Assembly: GCA_015059375.1 (NCBI GenBank)
Contig: SVAN01000001.1
Location: 84,179-137,244 of the forward strand
Direction: 5' to 3'
Origin: Bacillota bacterium
GTDB lineage: Bacteria > Bacillota_I > Bacilli_A > RF39 > UBA660
Length of the DNA: 53,066 nt
In this document: positions 1 through 7,000 of the stretch, in pieces
How the letters are laid out: every line of letters begins with the position of its first letter
How positions within the stretch are numbered: position 1 is the stretch's first letter
Position numbers and translations under genes: made by a program
The notes under the pieces: model-generated
What the model was told of the DNA's origin: nothing
Seen by the model: the letters and a program-made list of their open reading frames with translations, nothing else
The model's database searches: none

Positions 1-1
1 A

Positions 2-598
2 GAAAATGACTGGGTGAATTCTACGTTAAATGCGTATTTAAACGGAGAGTACTTAAGCTCGCTATCAACAACAGCGCAAGGAATGATAGCAACATATAAT
101 AGTGAATATTCCCTATGGCATTTAAGGGGAATTGAAAAGGAAACTTCTTATACTTTATATGCATCGGGATGGTATGAAATAGAAAGAAATACGGGTACTT
201 CGGGATACCGAGGAGGAGTGGCAGGAGCCGCAGATGCAGCAAAAGAAGCGGCAATAGGACTAATGTATCCAAGTGATTATGGATATGCAGCCTATGGAAC
301 TGCATGTAATAATGAAAGTACAGAAACCTTATTTAATTATGAAGGCTCATGTGAAGCGGTGGATTGGTTATTATACGACGGCTGGGAATGGTTAATATCT
401 CCGCTTGCTGATTATTCTGACAGTGCGTTCTCCGTGTATGGCTTCGACGGTGGATATGTCTCCGACGCCGGCTACTCCGTCGGAGACATCTATCTTTCGG
501 TGCGTCCTACTTTATATTTGTCAAGTGAAGTTGAAATAGTAGGAGGTAATGGCTCCGAAGAAACCCCATACATATTAATCAATGGTAGTGAAATTTAG
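2..598 (+). CDS. Repeat surface protein, C-terminal unit (5' end outside window)
   Basis: The reading frame is open from base 2, so the gene begins before the window; the first internal ATG at 14 is not a real start. The product is the end of a secreted repeat protein. It carries the unit also found twice in the gene at 13,601-16,027: a motif DWVNSTLNAYL near the start, MYPSDYGYA in the middle, WLISP, and a closing RPTLYL. The unit resembles DUF6273-type or C-type-lectin-like extracellular domains (inference). Bases 2-75 are identical to 14,546-14,619, and about 70 bases around the MYPSDYGYA motif are also identical, which implies recent duplication or gene conversion. The stretch 401-508 looks like a hypervariable region. 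The frame stops at 596-598, and a plausible continuation follows in another frame. Confidence 0.8.
   Translation, partial: ENDWVNSTLNAYLNGEYLSSLSTTAQGMIATYNSEYSLWHLRGIEKETSYTLYASGWYEIERNTGTSGYRGGVAGAADAAKEAAIGLMYPSDYGYAAYGTACNNESTETLFNYEGSCEAVDWLLYDGWEWLISPLADYSDSAFSVYGFDGGYVSDAGYSVGDIYLSVRPTLYLSSEVEIVGGNGSEETPYILINGSEI
401..508 (+). other. Putative DGR-type variable region 1
   Basis: This GC-rich block lies inside an AT-rich gene: I count about 46 G or C in bases 421-500. Of the 21 codons from 428 to 490, 15 end in C. When aligned with the blocks at 14,942 and 15,851, GCG, GTG, GGT and GTC are invariant at four positions, while the codons between them differ at positions 1 and 2 and mostly keep C or T at position 3. 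That is expected if the template carries AAC, AAT or similar codons and each A is randomised, as in diversity-generating retroelements. No reverse transcriptase or template is visible in the window, so the mechanism is inferred. Confidence 0.65.
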
Positions 599-609
599 TT
601 AATACATAT

Positions 610-1038
610 TTGAATGGTGAAAAAATTAATCCGGAAACACCGTCTGTAACATGGAAAAATCAATTCCGTGTTTCCGAAGATTATGATAGCGTTACATATA
701 TAGATATGTATCCTGCATATGGTGCGGGATTATTTGGTGACTACATTGATAGTGATAAAGTTTCAGATTTAGAAATAGGTTCTGATTTTTGTGAAAAACA
801 TTCGGAATATTGTGTGTATAATCAACAAGTGTCAAATATAAAAGCTTATGGATATGGAATGCAAGTGATAGAGCAAGCTACTAATAATCACACTTTTTCA
901 GAGAATGGATCTGTCACCGCTGCTGTAGCAAACATGTATGCAGGCTCAGGCATTTTTGCTTTTAGATTTGAAAAAGAAGGATACAAACCAAGTGGATGGT
1001 ATTATGGCACGTATTTTGCTATAAATACTGATGTTTAA
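610..1038 (+). CDS. Frame-shifted C-terminal tail of the surface protein (or small separate ORF)
   Basis: This 142-codon open frame could use TTG at 610, but no Shine-Dalgarno sequence precedes it. Its frame is open back to 592 and overlaps the end of the upstream surface-protein gene in a different phase. The upstream residues (NLVNTYLNGE) read smoothly into it, so it was probably the C-terminal domain of that protein, detached by an indel near 580-598. The product is rich in Tyr, Gly, Ser and acidic residues, has two Cys (DFCEKHSEYC) and no membrane segment, which suits an extracellular domain. I recognise no family. A rho-independent terminator follows directly. Confidence 0.45.
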   Translation: MNGEKINPETPSVTWKNQFRVSEDYDSVTYIDMYPAYGAGLFGDYIDSDKVSDLEIGSDFCEKHSEYCVYNQQVSNIKAYGYGMQVIEQATNNHTFSENGSVTAAVANMYAGSGIFAFRFEKEGYKPSGWYYGTYFAINTDV

Positions 1039-1057
1039 TGCTAATCTATTAAAAATT

Positions 1058-1084
1058 AACCCCTTTTATTGAAAGGGGTTTTTT
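1058..1084 (+). terminator. Rho-independent terminator after the surface-protein gene
   Basis: The stem AACCCCTTT/AAAGGGGTT has a short loop and is followed by a T run. It closes the transcription unit of the truncated surface protein. Confidence 0.85.
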
Positions 1085-1086
1085 AG

Positions 1087-1092
1087 TATAAT
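1087..1092 (+). promoter_or_regulatory. Candidate -10 box for the 1,115-5,176 cluster
   Basis: TATAAT lies just after the terminator T run and 22 bases before the next start codon. No good -35 is visible 16-18 bases upstream. The Shine-Dalgarno AGGAAGG follows at about 1,101-1,107. Confidence 0.4.
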
Positions 1093-1114
1093 AAAATAAT
1101 AGGAAGGTATAAAT

Positions 1115-1534
1115 ATGAAGTTTAAAAATTATATTGATAATAATTATTTTGTAATTGCAAATTGTTATTTTATTTTGGGGATTGTTTTATCACTACTTGT
1201 TATTTTATTAAATGTTAATGAAATTTATTTAGCTCTTGGTTTTATTATGCTAGTCATTATAATTATGTTAATGCTTCATTTTTATGGTCGAAGTTATCGC
1301 TTTATTCGAAGCTCATTAGTTATTCGAATCGGATTTTTTAAAAAGAAAATTGCTTTAAAAGATATTAAGAAAAGTTATATAACAGAAAATAATCGGATAA
1401 GTTATGCGACTAGTAAAAAAAGAATTGGTATCCTTTTAAAAAATAGTAAACAGGAAATATTTATTAGTCCAGAAAAAATGGATGAAGTATTAATCAAATT
1501 AATCAATAGTACGGGGGGAAAAAAGAAATGCTAG
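1115..1534 (+). CDS. Membrane protein with YyaB-like PH domain
   Basis: The 139-residue product has two hydrophobic segments (about residues 11-33 and 36-55) followed by a small basic cytosolic domain. The pattern of the second half (LVIRIGFFKKKIALKDIKK, then RIGILLKN and IFISPEK) matches the YyaB-like bacterial PH domain, in which a short beta sandwich follows a hydrophobic hairpin. Function in this family is not established. The start is supported by AGGAAGG about 8 bases upstream. Its end overlaps the start of the rmuC-like gene by 7 bases, so the two are co-transcribed and probably translationally coupled. Confidence 0.6.
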   Translation: MKFKNYIDNNYFVIANCYFILGIVLSLLVILLNVNEIYLALGFIMLVIIIMLMLHFYGRSYRFIRSSLVIRIGFFKKKIALKDIKKSYITENNRISYATSKKRIGILLKNSKQEIFISPEKMDEVLIKLINSTGGKKKC

Positions 1535-2598
1535 AATATATAATTATTGGATTATTAATAGTTTGCATTATATTAATAATTATTTTATTAACTAGAAAAA
1601 GTAATCATTATGAAATAATTGAAAAACTAGGAAAGTTTGAAACTGATATTACCAAGGAAATAGGTGAATTTAAATTTAACTTTTCAAGAGATTTAACCGG
1701 AGATTTTGAAAAATTAAATATGAATATCGAAAGAAAACTTTCTTATATTAATGACACAGTTAATGAACGGCTTGATAAAAACTTCGAAAAAAGCAATAAA
1801 ACATTTATGAATGTTTTAGAAAGACTTTCAAAGATTGATGAAGCGCAAAAGAAAATTGATGATTTATCTGGAGATATTATTTCTTTGCAAAGTGTTTTAA
1901 CTGATAAAAAGACTCGTGGTACTTTTGGTGAAGTAAATTTAGAATATATTTTAAATAACGCTTTTGGGTCTAGTAGCAATGGTATATATCAAACTCAATA
2001 TAAATTTGATAATGGGTATATTGTTGATGCGCTTTTATTTGCTCCATCTCCGCTCGGAACTATTTCAATTGATAGTAAGTTTCCTTTAGAGAATTATCAG
2101 AAAATGACGGATAGAACTAAAAGTAAAGAAGAAAGAATGATGGCAGAAAAGTTATTTGTAAATGATGTTAAAAAACATATCAATGATATTAAAGAAAAGT
2201 ATATTGTTCCTGGGGTTACCTCAGATGAGGCAATTATGTTTTTACCTGCCGAAGCAATATTTGCCGAAATTAATGCTTATCATCCAGAGCTTATTACATA
2301 TGCTTATAATAATAATGTATGGATTACGGGACCGACAACATTAATTTCTACATTGTCAACAATATCAATGATTATTAAAAATATTGAAAGAGATAAATAC
2401 GCTAAAGTAATTCATGAAGAATTAAATAAATTAAGTGTTGAATTTACAAGGTATAAAGATCGTTGGGATAAACTTTCTAAAAATATTAAAGCAGTTAATA
2501 ACTCGGTTGATGAAATTACCACTACAACAGAAAAAATTTCAAAACGATTTGATTCAATAAATCGAGTGGACCTAAAGGAGATTGAAACGAAAGAATGA
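1528..2598 (+). CDS. rmuC: DNA recombination protein RmuC homologue
   Basis: The 356-residue protein starts with one transmembrane segment (about residues 4-22), continues as a long charged coiled coil (about 30-115), and then has the RmuC core. The core begins at TDKKTRGTFGEVNLE and includes YIVDALLFAP and ISIDSKFPLENY, which are family hallmarks. RmuC proteins limit recombination at inverted repeats and carry a nuclease-like fold; E. coli RmuC is larger, so this is a compact form. The GGGGGG stretch just upstream is an adequate ribosome site. It overlaps the PH-domain gene by 7 bases and the DUF368 gene by 4 (ATGA). Confidence 0.88.
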   Translation: MLEYIIIGLLIVCIILIIILLTRKSNHYEIIEKLGKFETDITKEIGEFKFNFSRDLTGDFEKLNMNIERKLSYINDTVNERLDKNFEKSNKTFMNVLERLSKIDEAQKKIDDLSGDIISLQSVLTDKKTRGTFGEVNLEYILNNAFGSSSNGIYQTQYKFDNGYIVDALLFAPSPLGTISIDSKFPLENYQKMTDRTKSKEERMMAEKLFVNDVKKHINDIKEKYIVPGVTSDEAIMFLPAEAIFAEINAYHPELITYAYNNNVWITGPTTLISTLSTISMIIKNIERDKYAKVIHEELNKLSVEFTRYKDRWDKLSKNIKAVNNSVDEITTTTEKISKRFDSINRVDLKEIETKE

Positions 2599-3431
2599 AA
2601 AAAGATGGATTTTTAATAACCTTTTTAAGAGGCTTTATTATTGGACTAGGAATTATTTTCCCAATTAGCGCTAGTGTTTTAGCGATTGTTATGGGAATTT
2701 ATAAGAAAATCCTCAATGTCGTCAATAATATTTTTAAATGTTTTAAAAAAGAATGGAAATTTATTTTAGCTTTGGGATTAGGTGTAGTAATTTCTTGTTT
2801 AGTAAGTTGTTTATTACTAAATTTTACGCTTAAAAAATTCCCGATAGCAACCCTTTTATTCTTTGTGGGTTTAATTATTGGCGGAATGCCAATGCTGTTT
2901 AAAAAGACTAATCGGGATTTTAGAGTAAGTAATATTTTGTTTACTTTAGTGGGAATTGGAATTTTAACTGGTTTATCATTTATAAGCAGTGGTAATGATG
3001 CCGTTATTAAAACAAGTGCAATAGGACTTTTGACATTATTTGGTGTTGGCGTTGTTGGCGCCGGCAGTATGATAGTTCCGGGGGTAAGCGGCTCTGTTAT
3101 GCTGGTTATTTTAGGATATTATGAACCACTTTTAGAGGTGATATCATCCCTTGTCAAGTTTGAAGATTTAATAACTAATATTTTGATTGTTGGTGTATTT
3201 GGAGCGGGAATGATAGTAGGCGTTTTATTGTTTTCTAAAATAATGGAATATTTTTTAGATCGTTTTGAAACTAAAACTTATTTTGCAATTATTGGTTTTG
3301 TAAGTGCTTCAATTATTAATGTTGGATTATCGCTTTTTGGGTATTCATTTAACTTAATTGAGTTTTTAGTTGGATTGTTATTATTCGTTGGTGGTTTTGT
3401 TATTTCATTTAAATATTTAAAAGAGGAGTAA
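2595..3431 (+). CDS. DUF368 family polyprenyl-phosphate translocase (PopT-like)
   Basis: The 278-residue protein is almost entirely hydrophobic, with eight or so membrane segments. It carries the two signature repeats of DUF368: GLGIIFPISASVLAIVMGIY near residues 17-36 and IVPGVSGSVMLVILGYYEP near 158-176. DUF368 members have been shown genetically to recycle undecaprenyl phosphate across the membrane for wall synthesis (established for PopT). The first repeat has Ile-Ser-Ala where many members have Pro-Gly-Val-Ser-Gly, a mild divergence. The start overlaps rmuC by ATGA, and the next gene begins one base after its stop. Confidence 0.85.
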   Translation: MKKDGFLITFLRGFIIGLGIIFPISASVLAIVMGIYKKILNVVNNIFKCFKKEWKFILALGLGVVISCLVSCLLLNFTLKKFPIATLLFFVGLIIGGMPMLFKKTNRDFRVSNILFTLVGIGILTGLSFISSGNDAVIKTSAIGLLTLFGVGVVGAGSMIVPGVSGSVMLVILGYYEPLLEVISSLVKFEDLITNILIVGVFGAGMIVGVLLFSKIMEYFLDRFETKTYFAIIGFVSASIINVGLSLFGYSFNLIEFLVGLLLFVGGFVISFKYLKEE

Positions 3432-3432
3432 T

Positions 3433-4050
3433 ATGGAAATTTATTTAATTTGTAACAATTTATTTGAAAATAATTTAACTTATGCTGATAAGCATGATAT
3501 TGAAAAAAAGAAAATGACTAGGCCACTTTCTGTGGAAGGCGAAGCCCTAGCAAAGGAACTTTCCTTAAATGACGAATTTTCAGATGTCAATTTGATTTAC
3601 TCATCAATGTTTTCTTCGTCATTAGCAACGGCTAAATATTTAGCGGAAAGAATTAATAAAAATATTTTGGTTGATGAAGATTTGAATGATTGTAAAGTAG
3701 GTGATTTACGTAATAAAAGTTTAAAAATGGTTAAGTTTATGCAAAATCATGACTTTAATATTAAACTTAATAATGGTGAATCACTCGAAGAAGTAGGAAG
3801 CAGAATCGAAAAAGTAATAAATAAGATCATTTATATAACGGGAACGAGAAAAGTAGCAGTTTTTACTCATAAAAGAACAATGCTTGGTTATCTAATTAAA
3901 CACGGAAATCCTGGGTATAATCTTGATGATAATTTAGTAGTCGAATTTGGTGAAAAGGTTGTATATAACGAATTAGAAAAAGATTGTGATATTGTAAAAG
4001 TAACTTTTAAGGATCGCAAAATCGTAGATATGGAAGTAATTGATTTATAG
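3433..4050 (+). CDS. Degenerate histidine-phosphatase-fold protein (probable pseudoenzyme)
   Basis: The 205-residue product follows the histidine phosphatase (phosphoglycerate mutase-like) pattern: an N-terminal strand IYLI, then YSSMFSSSLATAKYLAERI where active members have Y-S-x-R-x-x-Q-T-A, GESLEEVGSRI near 115-125, and VFTHKRTMLGYLI around His146. The catalytic RHG triplet expected after the first strand is Cys7-Asn8-Asn9, and the second-loop Arg is Ser, so the phosphohistidine chemistry is probably lost. The second His is kept. It begins one base after the DUF368 gene, which suggests a role in regulating or partnering envelope functions (inference). Confidence 0.65.
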   Translation: MEIYLICNNLFENNLTYADKHDIEKKKMTRPLSVEGEALAKELSLNDEFSDVNLIYSSMFSSSLATAKYLAERINKNILVDEDLNDCKVGDLRNKSLKMVKFMQNHDFNIKLNNGESLEEVGSRIEKVINKIIYITGTRKVAVFTHKRTMLGYLIKHGNPGYNLDDNLVVEFGEKVVYNELEKDCDIVKVTFKDRKIVDMEVIDL

Positions 4051-4062
4051 AAAGGATTTAAT

Positions 4063-4167
4063 ATGAATAAAACAGATAAAAAGAATATAGTTTTAAGTAT
4101 TGTGTTTTCAGGGTCAATGGTTTTATTTGGAATTGCTTTAGCTAAAGTTTTAACACAAATAGTATAG
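4063..4167 (+). CDS. Small single-span membrane protein (34 residues)
   Basis: An ATG at 4,063 with AGAAAGGA upstream opens a 34-codon frame. It encodes a basic start (MNKTDKKN) and one hydrophobic segment of about 22 residues, and stops one base before the acyltransferase ATG. Tight spacing and a proper ribosome site argue that it is real. No family is recognised. It may be an accessory peptide of the acyltransferase or the DUF368 transporter (inference). Confidence 0.55.
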   Translation: MNKTDKKNIVLSIVFSGSMVLFGIALAKVLTQIV

Positions 4168-4168
4168 T

Positions 4169-5176
4169 ATGAAAAAAATAGATTTTCGTTTAGACAATTT
4201 ACGTGTACTATCAATGTTTTTAGTAATTGTTATTCATTTAGCTAATTATTATTGTCGTGCTTATAGTGATATAAGTACTTTTTCTTATGTGGGGGCACTT
4301 AGTTTTAATGCTTTAGCGCGAATAAGCGTTCCTATTTTCTTTATGATTAGTGGTGCCCTTTTATTAAGTAAAGAATATGATGAACATAAAAATAAAGAAC
4401 GAATTAAAAGGATAATTATTACACTTACTATATTTACTATTTTTTATTTACTTTGGGATAAGTTTTATATGCATAAAGATTTTGGAAATTTAATAAGTTT
4501 ATTAACTAGTCCTAAAAGAAGTATGTTGTGGTTTTTATATGCCATCATTGCTCTTTATATAGCTCTTCCTTATACTAAAATTCTGGTTGATGGGATGAGT
4601 GAAACTTTAGAGAAAAGATTTGTCGTTCTATGGATTATTTTAAATGGGGGATTTTATTTACTTGATATCTGCATAAATATTGATTTAAAATATTTGGTTC
4701 CTTTTATAAGTGGAACTTACTATTTAGGATATTTTGTAGTAGGCTATTTAATTTATAAGTATAAAGATAAAATTGATTATAAAAAATATAACTATCTTTG
4801 GATTAGTATTTTTACTATTGCTAGTTTAATAACAATTATTTTAAGCTTTTATGCTTCTGTGAATAAAAATAGATATATTGATAGTTTTTTAGCATATCGA
4901 AGTTTACTAATAATCCTATCTTCACTTTCGGCTTTTATATTCATTTACTTTAATACTTCCGAAAAAGAATGTAAGTTTATATCAAAGATTTCGCCGTATT
5001 CTTTTGGAGTATATTTAGTCCATGGTTTTTTACTTAATCTTCTGATGGAATATTTTCCTTATCAAAGGATAAATTCATTTATTGGTGTACCGATTGGTTT
5101 AATTATTTTAGGAATTACTAGTTTATTTTTAGTTTTTATCTTAAAAAAAATTCCGGCATTAAAAAAATATATATAA
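4169..5176 (+). CDS. Membrane acyltransferase family 3 (OatA-like)
   Basis: The 335-residue protein has about ten membrane segments and the acyltransferase-3 pattern: RLDNLRVLSMFLVIVIHLAN with the conserved His at the start of the first helix region, then RISVPIFFMISGALLL near residues 50-65, and SFGVYLVHGFLL near the end. Members O-acetylate peptidoglycan, teichoic acid or exopolysaccharide sugars using acetyl-CoA. There is no C-terminal SGNH esterase domain, so it is only the membrane half of an OatA-type enzyme. It is the last gene of the 1,115-5,176 cluster. No clear terminator follows, and the 274-base gap to the next gene shows only short broken frames. Confidence 0.82.
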   Translation: MKKIDFRLDNLRVLSMFLVIVIHLANYYCRAYSDISTFSYVGALSFNALARISVPIFFMISGALLLSKEYDEHKNKERIKRIIITLTIFTIFYLLWDKFYMHKDFGNLISLLTSPKRSMLWFLYAIIALYIALPYTKILVDGMSETLEKRFVVLWIILNGGFYLLDICINIDLKYLVPFISGTYYLGYFVVGYLIYKYKDKIDYKKYNYLWISIFTIASLITIILSFYASVNKNRYIDSFLAYRSLLIILSSLSAFIFIYFNTSEKECKFISKISPYSFGVYLVHGFLLNLLMEYFPYQRINSFIGVPIGLIILGITSLFLVFILKKIPALKKYI

Positions 5177-5420
5177 TAAAAAAGAACTTTTGATTGTGGA
5201 TTTATTATTAGGAAATTAAATGCATAACAAAACAAATATTGTAGTAGAAACTGATTTTTATTTAAGTAAAATCGATATTTAAAAGGAATCCATAGAGTAC
5301 AAAACGTTCCCGCAACTAATTTGAATTTAAGATTATTTATACAGTTAAGAACAAGCGCTAAGCTTGAATTAAATTATTTTCATTTATATAACACATCTTT
5401 TTCTATTTTAAAAATTATAG

Positions 5421-5426
5421 TATAAT
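5421..5426 (+). promoter_or_regulatory. -10 box upstream of pduL
   Basis: TATAAT lies 24 bases before the pduL ATG, followed by AAGGAGAAA as the ribosome site. No clear -35 sits 17 bases upstream. This is the likely promoter for the run from pduL to addA. Confidence 0.5.
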
Positions 5427-5450
5427 TATTGTAAATACAAGGAGAAATTT

Positions 5451-6011
5451 ATGGAAGAAAAAATAAGTATTGGTGTAAGCGCTAGACATGTGCATTTAAC
5501 CAAAGAAGTATATGATATGCTTTTTGATGAAGAACTAACAAAAGAAAAAGATTTAAAACAAACTGGTGAATTTGCCTCCTTTCAAAAACTGACTCTAGTA
5601 AATGGTGATAAAGAAATTACAGGAGTTAGAGTTTTAGGGCCTTTTAGAAAATATAATCAGGTTGAAATATCTCGTAAAGATGCAATGACATTAAAAATAA
5701 ATCCGCCGGTGAGAGCAAGTGGTGATTTAACTGGCGCTGCTCCAATAACATTAAAGACAGATAAAGGAGAGGTTACTTTGGATGCTTGTATTTTAGCTCA
5801 AAGACATGTCCATATGTCCCCAGAAAAAGCCGAGAGCTTAGGCGTAAAAGATAAACAAAAAATTGGTATTAGAATTGGTGGAGAACGTTCGGGCATAATC
5901 GATGCTTTTGTTAAAATTTCGGATAATGCTTATTTCGAAGCTCACGTTGATACCGATGATTCGAATGCATTTTTGCTTGGCAACGATAATGAAGGAACTT
6001 TAATAGTATGA
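5451..6011 (+). CDS. pduL: PduL-type phosphate acetyl/propanoyltransferase
   Basis: The 186-residue enzyme has the duplicated PTAC domain with its metal-binding His clusters: VSARHVHLT at residues 9-17 and AQRHVHMSPEKAE near 119-131. It moves acyl groups between CoA and phosphate, giving acetyl phosphate for ATP production by acetate kinase. There is no N-terminal encapsulation extension and no microcompartment gene nearby, so it is probably the cytosolic housekeeping phosphotransacetylase, as in several Mollicute-related bacteria. The start is supported by AAGGAGAAA. The stop overlaps the dusB start (ATGA). Confidence 0.88.
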   Translation: MEEKISIGVSARHVHLTKEVYDMLFDEELTKEKDLKQTGEFASFQKLTLVNGDKEITGVRVLGPFRKYNQVEISRKDAMTLKINPPVRASGDLTGAAPITLKTDKGEVTLDACILAQRHVHMSPEKAESLGVKDKQKIGIRIGGERSGIIDAFVKISDNAYFEAHVDTDDSNAFLLGNDNEGTLIV

Positions 6012-7000
6012 GTTTTTTTATCGGGAATGTAGAAATTCCAGGTAAAATTATTGTAGCTCCGATGGCGGGAATTTCTAATAAAACTTTTCGCATGATTTGT
6101 AAAGAATTCGGAGCTTCTTTAGTCGTGGGAGAAATGGTTTCAGATAAGGCAATTATGTTTGGAAATGAAAAAACATTGGAGCTTTTAGAAATGGATGAAA
6201 AAGAAAGACCAATTTCTCAGCAGATATTTGGAAGTGACTTAGATAGTTTTGTTGAAGCTGCCAAAAGAGTTTATGACATAATGCATCCTGACATTATTGA
6301 TATTAATATGGGATGTCCAGTTCCGAAGGTGGCTATTAAAAATCAGGCTGGTAGTGCGCTTTTAAAAAATCCTGATAAAATATATGAAATTGTCAGTAAT
6401 GTTGTAAAAGCTATTCCTGTGCCCGTAACAGTTAAGATTCGAGCCGGTTGGGATGAAAAAAGCATTAACTGCGAAGAGGTTGCTAAAATTTGTGAAAAAG
6501 CTGGAGCTAGTGCCATAACACTGCATGCTAGAACTAGGGCCCAAGGTTATTCAGGAAAAGCGGATTGGGCTTTAATAAAGAAAGTTGTTCAAGCTGTAAA
6601 GATTCCAGTGATTGGTAATGGGGATGTAATATCTTGTTATGATGCAAAAAAAATGCTTGATGAAACTGGTTGCGCAGCTGTAATGATTGGCCGTGGCCTT
6701 TTGGGAAATCCTTGGCTTGTGAAAGAGTGTGTCGAGTATTTAGAAAATGGTAAAGCACCTTGTAAGATTAGTTTTCAAGAAAAAATAGAGATGATGAAAA
6801 GACATTTACTTGATTTAGTTGAAGAAAAAGGTGAGCAGTCAGCGGTTTTGGAGATTAGAACTCACTTTTTATATTATTTAAAAGGAATGCCTGGTAACGC
6901 AGAAATAAAAAATGTAATTTGCAAAGCCAAAACTAAGGAAGAAATTATAAATATTTTAGATAAATATTGGGAAGTAATTAAAGATGAAAATACTATGTAA
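6008..7000 (+). CDS. dusB: tRNA-dihydrouridine synthase, DusB type
   Basis: The 330-residue flavoenzyme reduces uridines in the tRNA D-loop. Visible hallmarks are VAPMAGISNKTFRMICKEFG near residues 16-35 (FMN site start), DINMGCPVPKV near 98-108 with the catalytic Cys in MGCP, TVKIRAGWD, ITLHARTRAQGYSGKADW, and IGNGDV followed by VMIGRGLLGNPW for the phosphate site. Length matches the family. It overlaps pduL by 4 bases and addB by 17, so all are translated from one mRNA. In many Bacillota dusB sits in housekeeping operons, in keeping with this location. Confidence 0.93.
   Translation: MSFFIGNVEIPGKIIVAPMAGISNKTFRMICKEFGASLVVGEMVSDKAIMFGNEKTLELLEMDEKERPISQQIFGSDLDSFVEAAKRVYDIMHPDIIDINMGCPVPKVAIKNQAGSALLKNPDKIYEIVSNVVKAIPVPVTVKIRAGWDEKSINCEEVAKICEKAGASAITLHARTRAQGYSGKADWALIKKVVQAVKIPVIGNGDVISCYDAKKMLDETGCAAVMIGRGLLGNPWLVKECVEYLENGKAPCKISFQEKIEMMKRHLLDLVEEKGEQSAVLEIRTHFLYYLKGMPGNAEIKNVICKAKTKEEIINILDKYWEVIKDENTM

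Noticed and set aside
591-597. AAATTTA as a programmed -1 slippery site joining the two frames of the first surface gene
   Set aside because: The heptamer is in the wrong phase relative to the zero frame (codons GAA ATT TAG), so tandem slippage would not lead into the downstream frame.
5177-5450. A small gene (MHNKTNIVVETDFYL...) in the gap after the acyltransferase
   Set aside because: It has only 20 codons, no ribosome site, and the surrounding frames are closed by stops.
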